This document shows positions 1 to 10,240 of a stretch of 40,938 nucleotides of DNA, one piece after another. Within the stretch, counting starts at the first letter, position 1, and every line of letters begins with the position of its first letter. A program made the translations under genes and the position numbers. Location of the stretch: the NCBI GenBank assembly GCA_028287115.1, contig JAQBQF010000132.1, forward strand, positions 1 to 40,938. The letters run 5' to 3'. The stretch comes from Myxococcales bacterium. Lineage in GTDB: Bacteria; Myxococcota_A; Polyangia; Haliangiales; Haliangiaceae. The notes under the pieces were generated by a model, which did no database searches, was not told where the DNA came from, and was given only the letters and a program-made list of their open reading frames with translations.

Positions 1-340
1 AATCCCTGGTCCGGCCCCATTCCGCCCATCAACGAGTACCCATCCGCGACCGATTCAACGAATCCGCGGGGACGAGTTTGCCTATTTATTGGATACGACA
101 TCACCGAACCGCCATTCATCGGCCCCTTAGCCCATGCGCTGAAGTACCGAGACATATCCTCGTAGTCAGACGCACTCTCGACCCAGATCACAATGTGGGG
201 AGCCAAACTCCCTGCATCTGCGACCACCCAATCCTTCCCATTTGTGTCTTTCAATCGGCTGGGGCTTAGCGCACTGAAGGTGATCGGAGACAAATAGCCG
301 GGTCGTCCAACTGACGAATTTGGACTGTCAGAGAACGTCG
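1..340 (-). other. Variable C-terminal tip of the RHS protein, incomplete
   Basis: This is the part of the RHS protein after the core motif D-Y-G-Q-R-F-Y-D-P, about 113 residues before the window edge. By hand count bases 1-360 are about 55% G+C, against about 64% in sampled stretches of the RHS body. In known RHS and polymorphic toxins the tip carries the effector activity and is exchanged independently of the shell. I do not recognise this tip. Visible features are a D-T-N-G-K-D-W stretch that replaces the usual N-N-P-x-D-P-x-G junction, then a V-I-W-V-E-S stretch and a Gly/Met-rich end. Confidence 0.6.
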
Positions 341-3300
341 AATCGAGCCCAAGCCACAGACTTGTCCTCGGATCGTAGAATCGTTGCCCATAGTCGTAGA
401 ACCCGGTGTCGGGATCGAAAGGCTTGCCGCTGAACAGGTAACCGTTGATCGGCTTCTGCGGCGCGCGATCGATCCAGGTCTCACCGTCCGAGAAGTATTC
501 GAGCGACTCCTGAACGCTGCCGGTTTCGTCGGTGACGACCGATGTCGAGCCGAGATGGTCCTGATGGAAGTAGTAGACGGTTCCCGGCGTCGCCGGCGCG
601 ACCTGATTCGTGCCGCTTGCAAACTTGGCGAGCTCACTCGCGACGCGCGTGGCACCGGCGAAGACGTGTTTCGTTCCTTGCGTGCCGTTGTCTAGATCGA
701 AGTACTGGCTCGAGAAGATCGTCTCGCTCTGCGTGCTCTTGCGACGGACTCGCGTGCCCGAGGCGTCGTACGTGTTGTGCTGGTGAACGCTTCCGCTCGT
801 CGCGTCGACCATGCGGTTGTCGTCATCCCACACGAGCGTTTGCTGAGACCCCGTGCCGACCTTGTTCCGCGTGAGCGGATTTCCGGATGCGTCGTACGTG
901 ATATCGAGCGAGCCGATGCGGGTCGGCAGATGCGGCCGCGACGTGCCGTAGGTGTAGTCCGACGCGAAGTTCGTCGCGACCGGTGTCGTGGGAATGCCGG
1001 AGTTGTTCGAGATCAGGTGTACGCGCTGCTTGTGCAGGATGTTGTGGCTCGCGCTGTACGTGAAGCCCTGGTCGTAGCTCGTCGTCTTCTGGGCAGAGAG
1101 TTGCGCGCTACCGACCGAACGCGTGAGCCGGTCGACGCCGTCGTAGGTCAACGTCAGCGTCGAGAGGCCGGGCATATTTTTGCTGCCGCCGTTGAGCCCT
1201 GCGAGATCGTTGTGGATCTCCGTCGGATTGCTCGCCGGATCGTACGCGTAGTGCAGATCTTGGATCTTCGCCGCCGAGCTCAGGGTCGTGGTCAGCGACT
1301 GCAAGCGCACGCGCATCGGATCGAAGGTCCGTGTCGTGACGTCGCCGTTGCCGAACTGCGCGCGCGTCCGGTTGCCGAACACGTCGTAGCGCAGGCCTGA
1401 GACGTAGGTTCGCGACCAACCCGTTCCAACACCTGCGACTTGCGCGAGCATGCCCGCGGCATCGTATTGGTTCGTGACGACCTCGCCGTCGGGATAGCCG
1501 ATCTGGAGCTGCCGGCCGAGAGAGTCGGTTACGAGGTGCAGATCGAACACGACCGATTGGCTGCCCTGCTGTGCAGGTACAACTGTCCGGATCGTCCGCC
1601 TCATCTCGCCGAGCGCGCCGTAGAAGTGCTGCTGGCTGCCGCTCTCGTCTTGAACTTGCGTGATCCGACCCGCGCGAAAGCTCGCCGCACCCGGCGCACC
1701 GTACGTGAAGGTCACGTCGGGCTTGCTCGGATAGTCAACCGTTGCGAGGCGATCGCGGTCGTAGACGTAGTGTACGCGAGTCCCGAGTGCGCGATGGTTC
1801 GGCTCGATCAGTGCGATCCGATTACCCATCAGATCGTATTGGTTTTCGATCAGACCGTCGTCCGGGTTGTTCAGGAACGTTCGGAGACCCCGCAGGTCAT
1901 AGGCCAACGTAGTTTCGTTGGCGTCAGCATCCACGATGTGGGACAGCTCGCCGGTCGCGAGATAGTCGTATGTTGTTGTGGAGGAGTTTGTCGCCGTCGG
2001 ATGCTCGACGAACGCCCGCGTGCGACCTGCGTAATCTAGAAAGGCCTCTCGCGGGTGACCGTTCGGGTCGACGATCCGTAACAAAAACAGGGTCGAGCCG
2101 CCGGGCGCCGTCGTGATCTCGAAGCTCGCGGTTTCGGTCGCGAGGTCGGCGTATGTAGTTTGAACTGGCCGATCGAGGCAGTCGTAAGCCATCTGCGTCG
2201 CCAGCGTGATCGCAGGCGTAACGAAGCTCGTGCTCGCGCCGGGTGTGAAGAACGGATTGTAGGTCTTGATCGTGCGACCCACAGAATCCTGCGCGACGAG
2301 ACCAGACGACGTCATTCCGGTGACGCCATCGACCACCGCGGTCCTGCGAAGCTCGATCGCTCGCCCGAGCCCGTCCGCGAGGGTGACCGTCGTGGTCGGC
2401 GCAGGTACCGGACCCGTGTAGTCAGCCGGGGCCGACGCACGGGTGACCGTGACGGCACGTGCGGGGCGCTCCTCGGGGTGATACTCCATCGCGAGTGCGG
2501 GCCCCGCGGTGTCGTATGGACCACGCACGGTTGAAAGCCGGCCGAATGCGTCGAGCGTACGTGTCATCGTGGCCCCGTTGAGATCGACCTCGGAAGTCGC
2601 CACGCCGAAGCGAACGTCGTACTGCGCGGTCGACGTGTAGCCGAAACCATCGGTCATGCTGGCCGGGTACGTCTGTACATCCGTGTCGTACGTCACGTCG
2701 AACGTTTGGCTCTGGCCGTTCTCGTTCGGCGGGGTCGTGACGTGTGCCAGGTTTCCGAACGCATCGTACGAGAGCTGCGTCGTCGCGATTCCGGCGCCCG
2801 TGCTGACGTGCACCGCCGTGAGCTCACCCTCTGGGTTGTATTCACCGGTGCGTGATCGCAGGAGCGTTCCCGCGGAGTTGCCTGCTCGTACATCGAGCGA
2901 CGTCGAGCGGCCGAGCATCCAAGCCGCGGTGTCGTTCGAGTAGTGCGCTCGCGCGGCGATGTCATCGCTTGCGATCGCGTCGTCGACCCCGTCGGTCGAG
3001 AACAGCACGTTACCGAAGCGGTCGTGCTCGGTGTCCTGCACAGTGCGCGTCTTGCTCGCGGCTCCACCCTCCGAGCGCGTGTCATCGTCCCGCGTCACGA
3101 CGGCGAACTTCGGCGTGCACGCACCGTCGACCTCGAGCAGCAAGGGACTCAGGTGCGCGATGCAGCTCGGATCGAGCATCACGGGTACGCCGTTGGCGTC
3201 GAGTACGTCGCGGAGCTCGCGAGTTATCTGATGATCGTGAAACATGCGCTGGGCGCTGTCTCGGCGCGTCTCGCGCTGCAGCTGGCCGTGCAACGTGAAC

Positions 3301-6300
3301 GTCTGGTTCTCGTAATCGTCTTCGACCGTCACGCCGTCCGCGCGCGTCGTGGTGACCTTCGCGAAGCCGAAGAACTCCTTCTCGTCGCGCTGGAAATACC
3401 CGCCCTCGTAGGTCATCTGCGTCACGAGGTTCGGGCTCGCGAAGTCCGAGCCGAGATCGACGCCATCGTCGACAGTGACGCTGGTGAGCACCTCGCGGCT
3501 GTGCGGCATGTCGACGGTATTTCCGATGCGCGTGTAGTCGAGTGACACCGCGCCACCGAGCGGGCGATATACGGCCTGCAGGAGATTCGTTTTGCCCGTG
3601 ATCTGGTTGTGTTTGACGAAGACCTTGCCGGTGTCTTCGCGCCGGAGCATGTGATCGGCCGCGCCGTCGCCGTCGACGTCCAAGAGCGCGAGCTCGTACG
3701 TGTCGGTGTCGCTGCTCACCGACGCGTCGAGATGGAGGTCGAGGATGCCAGGAACGATCGGAAGATTGACCGAGCATCCGCCGGAGCCTCCGCTTTGACT
3801 TCCCGTTCCGGCGAGCACGTCGTCGCCGGTGACGCCCAATGCATCGAGATGCCCGCCCACCTCACTCGAGAAAGGGCCGGAGATTGCGCCTAGCCACGCC
3901 GGAGTCGTCCAGGGCACCGGCGGGCTGAAATCGCCGCCGCGGCCGAACTGGACGTAGATGTTATCCCCAGGCTTCTTGAAGAGCAGATCCGGCAAACCGT
4001 CGCCGTTGATATCGGCGATCTGGCGCGTCGTGCGCGACGATGTAAAGCGCCCGGAGACCGAGCAATCGAGGATGCCGGGAAGCTTGAACCCGCCGGTTAG
4101 TGTTTGCGTCAGCGTCGTATCGTGCTGGAGCGCGTCGTGCGTGCTGTCGAGCGCGCCGAAACTGTGGGATGCGTGTTCGATCGTTGTTTCGAACGTGTCG
4201 GTGTCATCCGATTCGAGGTCCTGCCCGAATGGTTCCTCGATGCCGAATCGGTTGCCCAGATTCAGCCTTACGCGGACGGACGGACCGTCTCGACGAACGA
4301 CGTCAGGCAATCCATCGCCGTTGACGTCGATCAGATCCTGCGTTGTCTCACTGCGGCCGATGCCAAGCCCGACGCCTGCCGATAGGCCGAGGATGCCGGT
4401 GTCCGCTCCTTGCGGATTGGAGACAGATAGTGAGCGGCCGTTCGAGGTCGTGACGCGCATGACGGGGACGTCTTCGCCAAAGCCGATTCCGTATTCGATG
4501 CCTGATCGGTGCCGGAACGAGCCCGCCAACTCAAATCCGCTGGCTGGGGTCGAACCGGTCGCAAACAGCCCGAGAGCGATACCTCGTGCATGGATCACAT
4601 CGCCGACCCCGTCGCCGTTCATGTCGACGACGTCGGTCGACGTGTTCGTCTCGCTGTGTGAGACGTTTAGGTCCAGACCGAAAACGGAGAACGCTTGCAC
4701 ACCGGCGCCGAAGTACAGCGAGCTCGTGCCGGAGAGCCGGGCGTATTTTCCGCCGAACAATCCACCGCCAGCTGCACCGAAGAGGAAGCCGTTACTTGCC
4801 GCGTTCATTGCCGTCGCACTGATAAATGCGGGCGAGCCCGATGCGATCCATGCGGGAGCAAGACCGATCGCCGGTGACCCTGCCGGCAACGGACGAGGAG
4901 GAATGAATGAACCCGCGATCTGTTGCTTCCGGATCGGAGGCATCGCGAATGGATTGTTGAGGTCCTCGAGCAGCTGATCAGGCGCGAACGTCATCGCCTC
5001 ATTCCAGAACCCGGCACGGAAGCCGTGGTAACCACCGGCGAACGGCGTCGACACGGGGGTTGCAGTCAGCGCCTCCACCGCGAGCGGAGATGCGATCACT
5101 CCGTTCAGCTGGACCTGGAAATTGCTCGGGCCTCCAGCGCCACTGGCCGTCACGAGCTCGAACGTGATCGACTCGCCCGCACTGACCCCGAAGCTCGGAA
5201 CGTGAATCGTCGGACCACAGCTAACGGTCCGGCAGTCTTGATAGGCCAGGATGCCCTGCTCGGGAGAGCGAGCTGCGAACACGAATGGCTCGGTGGGCGC
5301 GTCGAAGTCTTGGACGTCGAGACTTCCCGCGGTCGGTGCGACGAACGGCATGGCAGCCGGCTCGGTCCGCACCTTCACGAACGCGTCGAGGCCGGCGCTG
5401 ATCAGCGGAACGCCAGCGATCACCTTCGGATCGGTGGAGCACAAGAACACGCCATGAAAGGTCGGCATGCACGCTTCTGAGTAACTCACCACTGGCTGGC
5501 CAGTGGTCAGCGGCACGAGATGCACGGGAGCCGGATCGAAGGACAGCGGCGCCTCGACGCGAACCAGCACGAGCTGTCCCGCCTGGACCGGGATCGACAG
5601 CTCGATCGGTAACGAACTGCCCGCGCCGGCAGGCAGCGGATATGTCGCAAGGATCGCGACGGATGGATCCGTAGAGTCGCAAGGTTGATCGAGCGTCAGG
5701 TGTGGAAAGAACGCCGACGAAGTGAATCGCTGCACGCAGACGGTCAGGTCTGCGATGGCGGCGTGCTCTTGCGTGAGCTGCGCATGCAGCTCGAGGACGC
5801 CTGGCACCGTGATGGCAAGCGGCGCAGGCTGATTGGCAAGCCGGAAGTCATCATGCGAGTCGAATGCGAAGACCGGTTCACCCGTCGGTTGGCGCGCGGC
5901 AACAGGGTCCACCACATCGCCGCAGCCGAGATCGGTGCAGGCGCTCACATACTGAACATCGAGCCTCGTGTCGAGGGCATCGTGAAGCGTGCCGTCGAGA
6001 TCAACACCGTCATCGGCACCGGCCACAGCCCGCATATAGATCGCATCGCCTGGGCTGACGTGCACGCTTGCCGGTGCAGCGAACGTGACGGACGTGGTGT
6101 CGTCGGGCGCGATCGGGATCGCGGAGATCAGCGTATCGCCCTGATAGAGCTCGACTGCGACTCCATCACCGCCGGGAACCCGCTTTTGTGCGGTGCCCGA
6201 GATCGTGACGGTGCCCTCGAACGGCGCGACCCATTGCACCACTGGATCGGCCACGAGTCCGCGCGCCTTGATGTCCTTTGCGAATCCCAAGAGCAGCGGA

Positions 6301-9300
6301 TCCGTTTTCGGATCGACTGCAGCGGTGGCGCCGAATGCAGTCGACGTGAAGCACGTGCCCTCGGGACATGGATGGCCCAGTTGCGAAGGGCCTTCTGCGT
6401 TCACCACGTCCAGGAAGCCATCTCCGTTAAGGTCGGTCAGAAAGCGCTTCGACTCCGTCGTGGAGCTCGAAGCCCCGGCCGACACGGAGGCGGTGAGCGC
6501 TCCCTTGCCGAATGCACCGCCTAGCGACACACCCCAGGTCGAGGTGCTCTCTGCGCCGAGAAACGGCAGGCCCTTCGTGCCCATCTCGGTTGCCGCGAAT
6601 AGCGGCGACACGTTGTGATCGATCCCTCGCCGCGTCTGGTTGTAGAGCACCGTGGTGGTCGGTCCGGTGGATGTGAAGGCGGTGTAGACCTGATCTGGAA
6701 GACCATCACCGTTCACGTCGTAGATGCCGATGTGCTCGTTTCGCTCACCGCCGGAGTGGTTGAGGCCAACCGAAACCGTGTGCGAGATGGTCAGCCCCGC
6801 GCTCTCGGACAGAGCGCCGCTCGATCCTTCGCCTAGCGCGGCGTCTGATGAGGCCGGTGTACCTTCGACGCGCCACGGGACCGGGGCAGTGAATCCGGCC
6901 GTCTCGCTGAAGTAGTCGAAACGATGCTCGTCGAGAAATGCAGCACTCGTGCACCCAGGCGGTGAGAAAGCGTCACCACTCGCGGCACACCCGCCGACGC
7001 CGTAGACCTTGACACTGGACAGCAGCGATTTATCGAACTGTCCGTGCGTGTACGTGAGGACGTAATCGCGGATCACAGCGCCGTGAAACGTGACGTGCAC
7101 CGCGCGCAGCAGATGACGGGTGATGCTCTTGAAACCAAGCCGCCCCGAGACGATGTGGTCGAGACGGGATCCATCGTCGAGCTCGAAGCTGATCGAGTAG
7201 GGAGCATCCGAGTTGCTGGTGTGCGAGGTGTAGTCGATCGAAGTCGGGTACAGCTCGCGCGAAGGCTCGATCGCACGAGAAGGATCGATCACCACGTTGG
7301 CGATCTCGTCGGGCTGATAGTGGAACGTCGTGGTGTTGCCGTGCACGTCGACAACACGCTGGAGATTCCATCGAAACGTGCCACGAGGGCCCGTGTACGT
7401 GTGGCTCTGCGGGTTCCGAGTCTCGGCGTCATGCGTGCCGTAGACGAAGAGTGTCCCGTCGCGATCGTGCGCTTCCCAGTGGTAGCTCGACGCCTTGTGG
7501 GGAATCGAATTTTCGCTGCAACGCAGGATGTGTGTAAATGCCCCTTCGATCCGCGCGTGATATCGGCGCCCAGTCTGGCCTGCTTGACAACTTGGGCCTT
7601 CCGTCTCGAGCGTCGGAACGAGCTCGGAGCCATCGAGGACGTAGCGTGGATCTTCGTCATCCGCGTAGGTCGGCACGCCCCATCGTGTATCGATCTCGAT
7701 CTTGGATACCGACAGGTCCCAGCCGACACCGAGCCATCCGTTGCCTGCGGAGCTCGAGTAGCCGATGCCAAGCGATGGCGTGTACGCACCACGGCCTTTC
7801 GGCACGCGGATCGGAAGCGACAGGCGCGCATCGCCGGTGGAGTTACTCTGCGGTGGCTCGATCAGATCGATGTTCGCCGCAGGCGAAGCTGCCCCGATCG
7901 AAGTGAGCGCGGTCGGATCGAGCGAAAGCGGCGACGGGTTCTTGGGAACCGCGAGCACCGCGTCGATCATGATCGTGAAATGATCGGTGGCGCTGCGCGT
8001 CACGTGATCGCCCATGTCGATCGCGTGCCTTGGCAGCTTCTTCCATTTTTCGTCCTTCGGATCGAAGTAGAACGTGTTGACGTCCTCGGCGGTCATTCCT
8101 TCCGGAATCAACCGAGGATCGAAGGGCACGACGACCTCGACCGGGCGCGCAAACCTCTGCCCGTGCGGCAAGAACTCGAACCCGTGGCCCTGCGGCGCGG
8201 TCACGTTGATCATGCCGGCATCGAGCGGCGGCAACACATCCTCGCCGAGATGGCGAACCGTGATGTTCGTCGGCTGCAGCACGGCGCCTGCAGGGACGTC
8301 GACGCCGACGCCGGTCCCGAGCCGGATCTTCGATGGGGCGGCGGTCGGTGCACGGACGACGATCGAGTCGCCTTCCTGGCCAAACCGTGAATCCGGCAGC
8401 TTGACGGTCGCAGCGGCGGCAGTTGCGCGCGTCCCGTTCGGCGTGAGCTGCTGCCCGTGATCTTGATCGAGCAGGAGCTGATGTAACTGACTCGAGCCGT
8501 CGGGAAAGTGTGCTCCGACTGTCACCGGCCATGACGCCGCAGCCTTGTCGGTTCGAACGAGGAGGCGACCGAAGTCGCCGGTCATTGCGTCTGCAGCTTG
8601 TCCGCCGATGTCCACGCGGATCGCACCGGTCATTACCGGCGGGCGAGCGATGAAGCCGCCAACCCAGGCGGATGTTCCGAAGTGCTCGCTCGGGCTCGTG
8701 ACGACCGTACGCGGCCAGTCGACAGATTCCCCGGCCCCCGACCCGATCACGTCGAGATCGGTCAGCGTCACCGGCGAATCGAAGATGACTCCGAGCTCCG
8801 AGCACGCGAGGCCTCCTGCGGAAAACTTGAATACCGCACCTATCGTGGTCGCTCTCAGTGGCGCCACGAGAGCATGTGACAGGCCCGCTTTTCCGACACA
8901 TTCGATGCTCGCCCTTTGAAGACCACGGCCGGAGACAACAAGTGCGTCGGGTGCGATAAACCGGTCGAACGCGATCGCGACGCGCTCTCCCGCGGCGATC
9001 TGCATCTCCGTTTTCGAATCTCGATCAAGGAGCGCGGTCCCATCGCGATGGTCGGCGCCCACCTCGACAGACGACGCCAGGCCGATGCCACGATCGAGCT
9101 CGGCCACGATGCGAAGGTTCGAAATCGTCGTATTTCGCGTCGCCGATGCGGGCAGACACAGTCGAACCTCATTGCTACCTGTCGTAAGCACCGCGGGATC
9201 GATCTCTTCGAAGTTGGCGCGCGGTGCACCGTCGCCTGCGAGCCATGCTCCGCCTTGCGGCGCGAGGCCATTGATCGAGCGCTGGAGCGTGAATGGGCGA

Positions 9301-9911
9301 AACAGGCCGTTCGAGTCGTACGCCAAGTACGCGTGACGCATTTGAGAGGACGGCCGATCTACCGCGACGGAGAAAGCCAGACAGTTGCCGGCAGCGAGCT
9401 CGTCGCTCGGGCTGGTTGCCGCAAACGACAAAGCACCTGCCGGCAGCTCGCGTCCGGTGAGATCGCGTTTACCCGTGGTGATCTGATCGTCGACGGCCCA
9501 CAGCTCGATCTCTGGAACGAGCTTGCCCGGGCCCGTGCTCTCGAACTGCAGCTCGACGGATTTGACCGAGATGATCGTGGTCGATTGAAAGCTGTGCCAT
9601 TCCGGCGACAGCGCAGACAAATCGATCGGATCGAAGCCACGTACGGTCAGGCGATACGGTGCCGGACCGAAGACTTTGAGTGCAGTGACGCGTTCGGTCT
9701 TGTCGAACGTCACCTCGATCGGCTTGTCGGTGGGAGAAAATCCCGACGCAAGACTGCGATCGAAGAGCCGCCAGGCTTCGGGGGCCGAGACCGAGGCTGG
9801 AGAGACCTTCGAGATCTCGACCGAGCTGTCGACGTCGAAGTCTCCTCGACAACCGGCGACCGCTGCCACCCAGATAATCGCTCGCGTCCATCGACGTGCA
9901 GGCCCGCTCAT
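1..9911 (-). CDS. Giant lipoprotein: SpvB / TcdB-middle / RHS toxin-like protein (C-terminus beyond the left edge)
   Basis: An ATG at 9911 opens a frame with no stop down to base 1, more than 3,300 codons. Residues 1-21 form a signal peptide ending in a VAGC lipobox (Cys21). A discoidin-like beta region follows (about 30-160), then a ZU5-like region (about 530-645). The SpvB start, with its P-S-L-x-I-x-Y-S-S and G-W-L-G-V-G-W-D motifs, lies near 695-750. Six D-x-N/D-G-D-G-type Ca-binding motifs sit near residues 1065, 1159, 1763, 1860, 1965 and 2075. A TcdB-middle block begins near 2109, YD/RHS repeats run about 2300-3060, and the RHS core (D-Y-G-Q-R-F-Y-D-P) ends near 3190. This is the domain order of TcB fused to TcC, where the RHS shell encloses a toxic C-terminus. 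Surface anchoring is inferred from the lipobox. GGGGGTGG at 9914-9921 is a possible ribosome site; TATCAA at 9924-9929 is a weak -10. The toxic activity cannot be assigned. Confidence 0.93.
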   Translation of the reverse strand, partial: MSGPARRWTRAIIWVAAVAGCRGDFDVDSSVEISKVSPASVSAPEAWRLFDRSLASGFSPTDKPIEVTFDKTERVTALKVFGPAPYRLTVRGFDPIDLSALSPEWHSFQSTTIISVKSVELQFESTGPGKLVPEIELWAVDDQITTGKRDLTGRELPAGALSFAATSPSDELAAGNCLAFSVAVDRPSSQMRHAYLAYDSNGLFRPFTLQRSINGLAPQGGAWLAGDGAPRANFEEIDPAVLTTGSNEVRLCLPASATRNTTISNLRIVAELDRGIGLASSVEVGADHRDGTALLDRDSKTEMQIAAGERVAIAFDRFIAPDALVVSGRGLQRASIECVGKAGLSHALVAPLRATTIGAVFKFSAGGLACSELGVIFDSPVTLTDLDVIGSGAGESVDWPRTVVTSPSEHFGTSAWVGGFIARPPVMTGAIRVDIGGQAADAMTGDFGRLLVRTDKAAASWPVTVGAHFPDGSSQLHQLLLDQDHGQQLTPNGTRATAAAATVKLPDSRFGQEGDSIVVRAPTAAPSKIRLGTGVGVDVPAGAVLQPTNITVRHLGEDVLPPLDAGMINVTAPQGHGFEFLPHGQRFARPVEVVVPFDPRLIPEGMTAEDVNTFYFDPKDEKWKKLPRHAIDMGDHVTRSATDHFTIMIDAVLAVPKNPSPLSLDPTALTSIGAASPAANIDLIEPPQSNSTGDARLSLPIRVPKGRGAYTPSLGIGYSSSAGNGWLGVGWDLSVSKIEIDTRWGVPTYADDEDPRYVLDGSELVPTLETEGPSCQAGQTGRRYHARIEGAFTHILRCSENSIPHKASSYHWEAHDRDGTLFVYGTHDAETRNPQSHTYTGPRGTFRWNLQRVVDVHGNTTTFHYQPDEIANVVIDPSRAIEPSRELYPTSIDYTSHTSNSDAPYSISFELDDGSRLDHIVSGRLGFKSITRHLLRAVHVTFHGAVIRDYVLTYTHGQFDKSLLSSVKVYGVGGCAASGDAFSPPGCTSAAFLDEHRFDYFSETAGFTAPVPWRVEGTPASSDAALGEGSSGALSESAGLTISHTVSVGLNHSGGERNEHIGIYDVNGDGLPDQVYTAFTSTGPTTTVLYNQTRRGIDHNVSPLFAATEMGTKGLPFLGAESTSTWGVSLGGAFGKGALTASVSAGASSSTTESKRFLTDLNGDGFLDVVNAEGPSQLGHPCPEGTCFTSTAFGATAAVDPKTDPLLLGFAKDIKARGLVADPVVQWVAPFEGTVTISGTAQKRVPGGDGVAVELYQGDTLISAIPIAPDDTTSVTFAAPASVHVSPGDAIYMRAVAGADDGVDLDGTLHDALDTRLDVQYVSACTDLGCGDVVDPVAARQPTGEPVFAFDSHDDFRLANQPAPLAITVPGVLELHAQLTQEHAAIADLTVCVQRFTSSAFFPHLTLDQPCDSTDPSVAILATYPLPAGAGSSLPIELSIPVQAGQLVLVRVEAPLSFDPAPVHLVPLTTGQPVVSYSEACMPTFHGVFLCSTDPKVIAGVPLISAGLDAFVKVRTEPAAMPFVAPTAGSLDVQDFDAPTEPFVFAARSPEQGILAYQDCRTVSCGPTIHVPSFGVSAGESITFELVTASGAGGPSNFQVQLNGVIASPLAVEALTATPVSTPFAGGYHGFRAGFWNEAMTFAPDQLLEDLNNPFAMPPIRKQQIAGSFIPPRPLPAGSPAIGLAPAWIASGSPAFISATAMNAASNGFLFGAAGGGLFGGKYARLSGTSSLYFGAGVQAFSVFGLDLNVSHSETNTSTDVVDMNGDGVGDVIHARGIALGLFATGSTPASGFELAGSFRHRSGIEYGIGFGEDVPVMRVTTSNGRSLSVSNPQGADTGILGLSAGVGLGIGRSETTQDLIDVNGDGLPDVVRRDGPSVRVRLNLGNRFGIEEPFGQDLESDDTDTFETTIEHASHSFGALDSTHDALQHDTTLTQTLTGGFKLPGILDCSVSGRFTSSRTTRQIADINGDGLPDLLFKKPGDNIYVQFGRGGDFSPPVPWTTPAWLGAISGPFSSEVGGHLDALGVTGDDVLAGTGSQSGGSGGCSVNLPIVPGILDLHLDASVSSDTDTYELALLDVDGDGAADHMLRREDTGKVFVKHNQITGKTNLLQAVYRPLGGAVSLDYTRIGNTVDMPHSREVLTSVTVDDGVDLGSDFASPNLVTQMTYEGGYFQRDEKEFFGFAKVTTTRADGVTVEDDYENQTFTLHGQLQRETRRDSAQRMFHDHQITRELRDVLDANGVPVMLDPSCIAHLSPLLLEVDGACTPKFAVVTRDDDTRSEGGAASKTRTVQDTEHDRFGNVLFSTDGVDDAIASDDIAARAHYSNDTAAWMLGRSTSLDVRAGNSAGTLLRSRTGEYNPEGELTAVHVSTGAGIATTQLSYDAFGNLAHVTTPPNENGQSQTFDVTYDTDVQTYPASMTDGFGYTSTAQYDVRFGVATSEVDLNGATMTRTLDAFGRLSTVRGPYDTAGPALAMEYHPEERPARAVTVTRASAPADYTGPVPAPTTTVTLADGLGRAIELRRTAVVDGVTGMTSSGLVAQDSVGRTIKTYNPFFTPGASTSFVTPAITLATQMAYDCLDRPVQTTYADLATETASFEITTAPGGSTLFLLRIVDPNGHPREAFLDYAGRTRAFVEHPTATNSSTTTYDYLATGELSHIVDADANETTLAYDLRGLRTFLNNPDDGLIENQYDLMGNRIALIEPNHRALGTRVHYVYDRDRLATVDYPSKPDVTFTYGAPGAASFRAGRITQVQDESGSQQHFYGALGEMRRTIRTVVPAQQGSQSVVFDLHLVTDSLGRQLQIGYPDGEVVTNQYDAAGMLAQVAGVGTGWSRTYVSGLRYDVFGNRTRAQFGNGDVTTRTFDPMRVRLQSLTTTLSSAAKIQDLHYAYDPASNPTEIHNDLAGLNGGSKNMPGLSTLTLTYDGVDRLTRSVGSAQLSAQKTTSYDQGFTYSASHNILHKQRVHLISNNSGIPTTPVATNFASDYTYGTSRPHLPTRIGSLDITYDASGNPLTRNKVGTGSQQTLVWDDDNRMVDATSGSVHQHNTYDASGTRVRRKSTQSETIFSSQYFDLDNGTQGTKHVFAGATRVASELAKFASGTNQVAPATPGTVYYFHQDHLGSTSVVTDETGSVQESLEYFSDGETWIDRAPQKPINGYLFSGKPFDPDTGFYDYGQRFYDPRTSLWLGLDSTFSDSPNSSVGRPGYLSPITFSALSPSRLKDTNGKDWVVADAGSLAPHIVIWVESASDYEDMSRYFSAWAKGPMNGGSVMSYPINRQTRPRGFVESVADGYSLMGGMGPDQG

Positions 9912-9940
9912 GACCACCCCCAATTGATAGAGCGATCACC

Positions 9941-10105
9941 CTAACGGATTTCAGACGCAGCGATCAATGTACGCGATCGAGGACGGTCGAAATAACCGAC
10001 GTTCGGTCGTGCAGCAGGTGGGTCGTTGGCAATCAGTGTGCGTGGATAGTTCACCGCCGCAAAACGCTGCAGCTCGATCGCGTGCAGCGGCCTTTCGTCC
10101 GCCAC
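9941..10105 (-). pseudogene. Possible small ORF or gene remnant upstream of the RHS gene
   Basis: The minus frame is open for 66 codons, from a TGA at 10142-10144 to a TAG at 9941-9943. Its first plausible start is a GTG at 10105, giving 54 residues. The translation reads like real protein, for example A-V-N-Y-P-R-T-L-I-A-N-D-P-P-A-A-R-P. The next frame just upstream (about 10140-10200) also looks coding, which would fit a frameshifted remnant. Third-position G+C is lower than in neighbouring genes. It lies 29 bases ahead of the RHS start. I recognise no family, and chance openness in GC-rich DNA remains possible. The rest of the 9912-10240 gap shows only a short inverted repeat (ACCGA, 3 bases, TCGGT) near 10000. 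Confidence 0.25.
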
Positions 10106-10240
10106 GCCATCCGAACCGTTGTTCGGCTCGCGTCGTACAGCTCACCGCCCCTCGGATCCTCGCCAACAAATCGCGCTCGTCGTTTGCTCAGATAAGGGGT
10201 GCGCACGGTCGAACCCGCGCACTGCCGAGCGGCAAGTAAC

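Noticed and set aside
7044..8390. A 448-codon plus-strand frame inside the RHS gene
   Set aside because: It is antisense to the SpvB/ZU5 part of the giant minus-strand frame and lacks recognisable domains.
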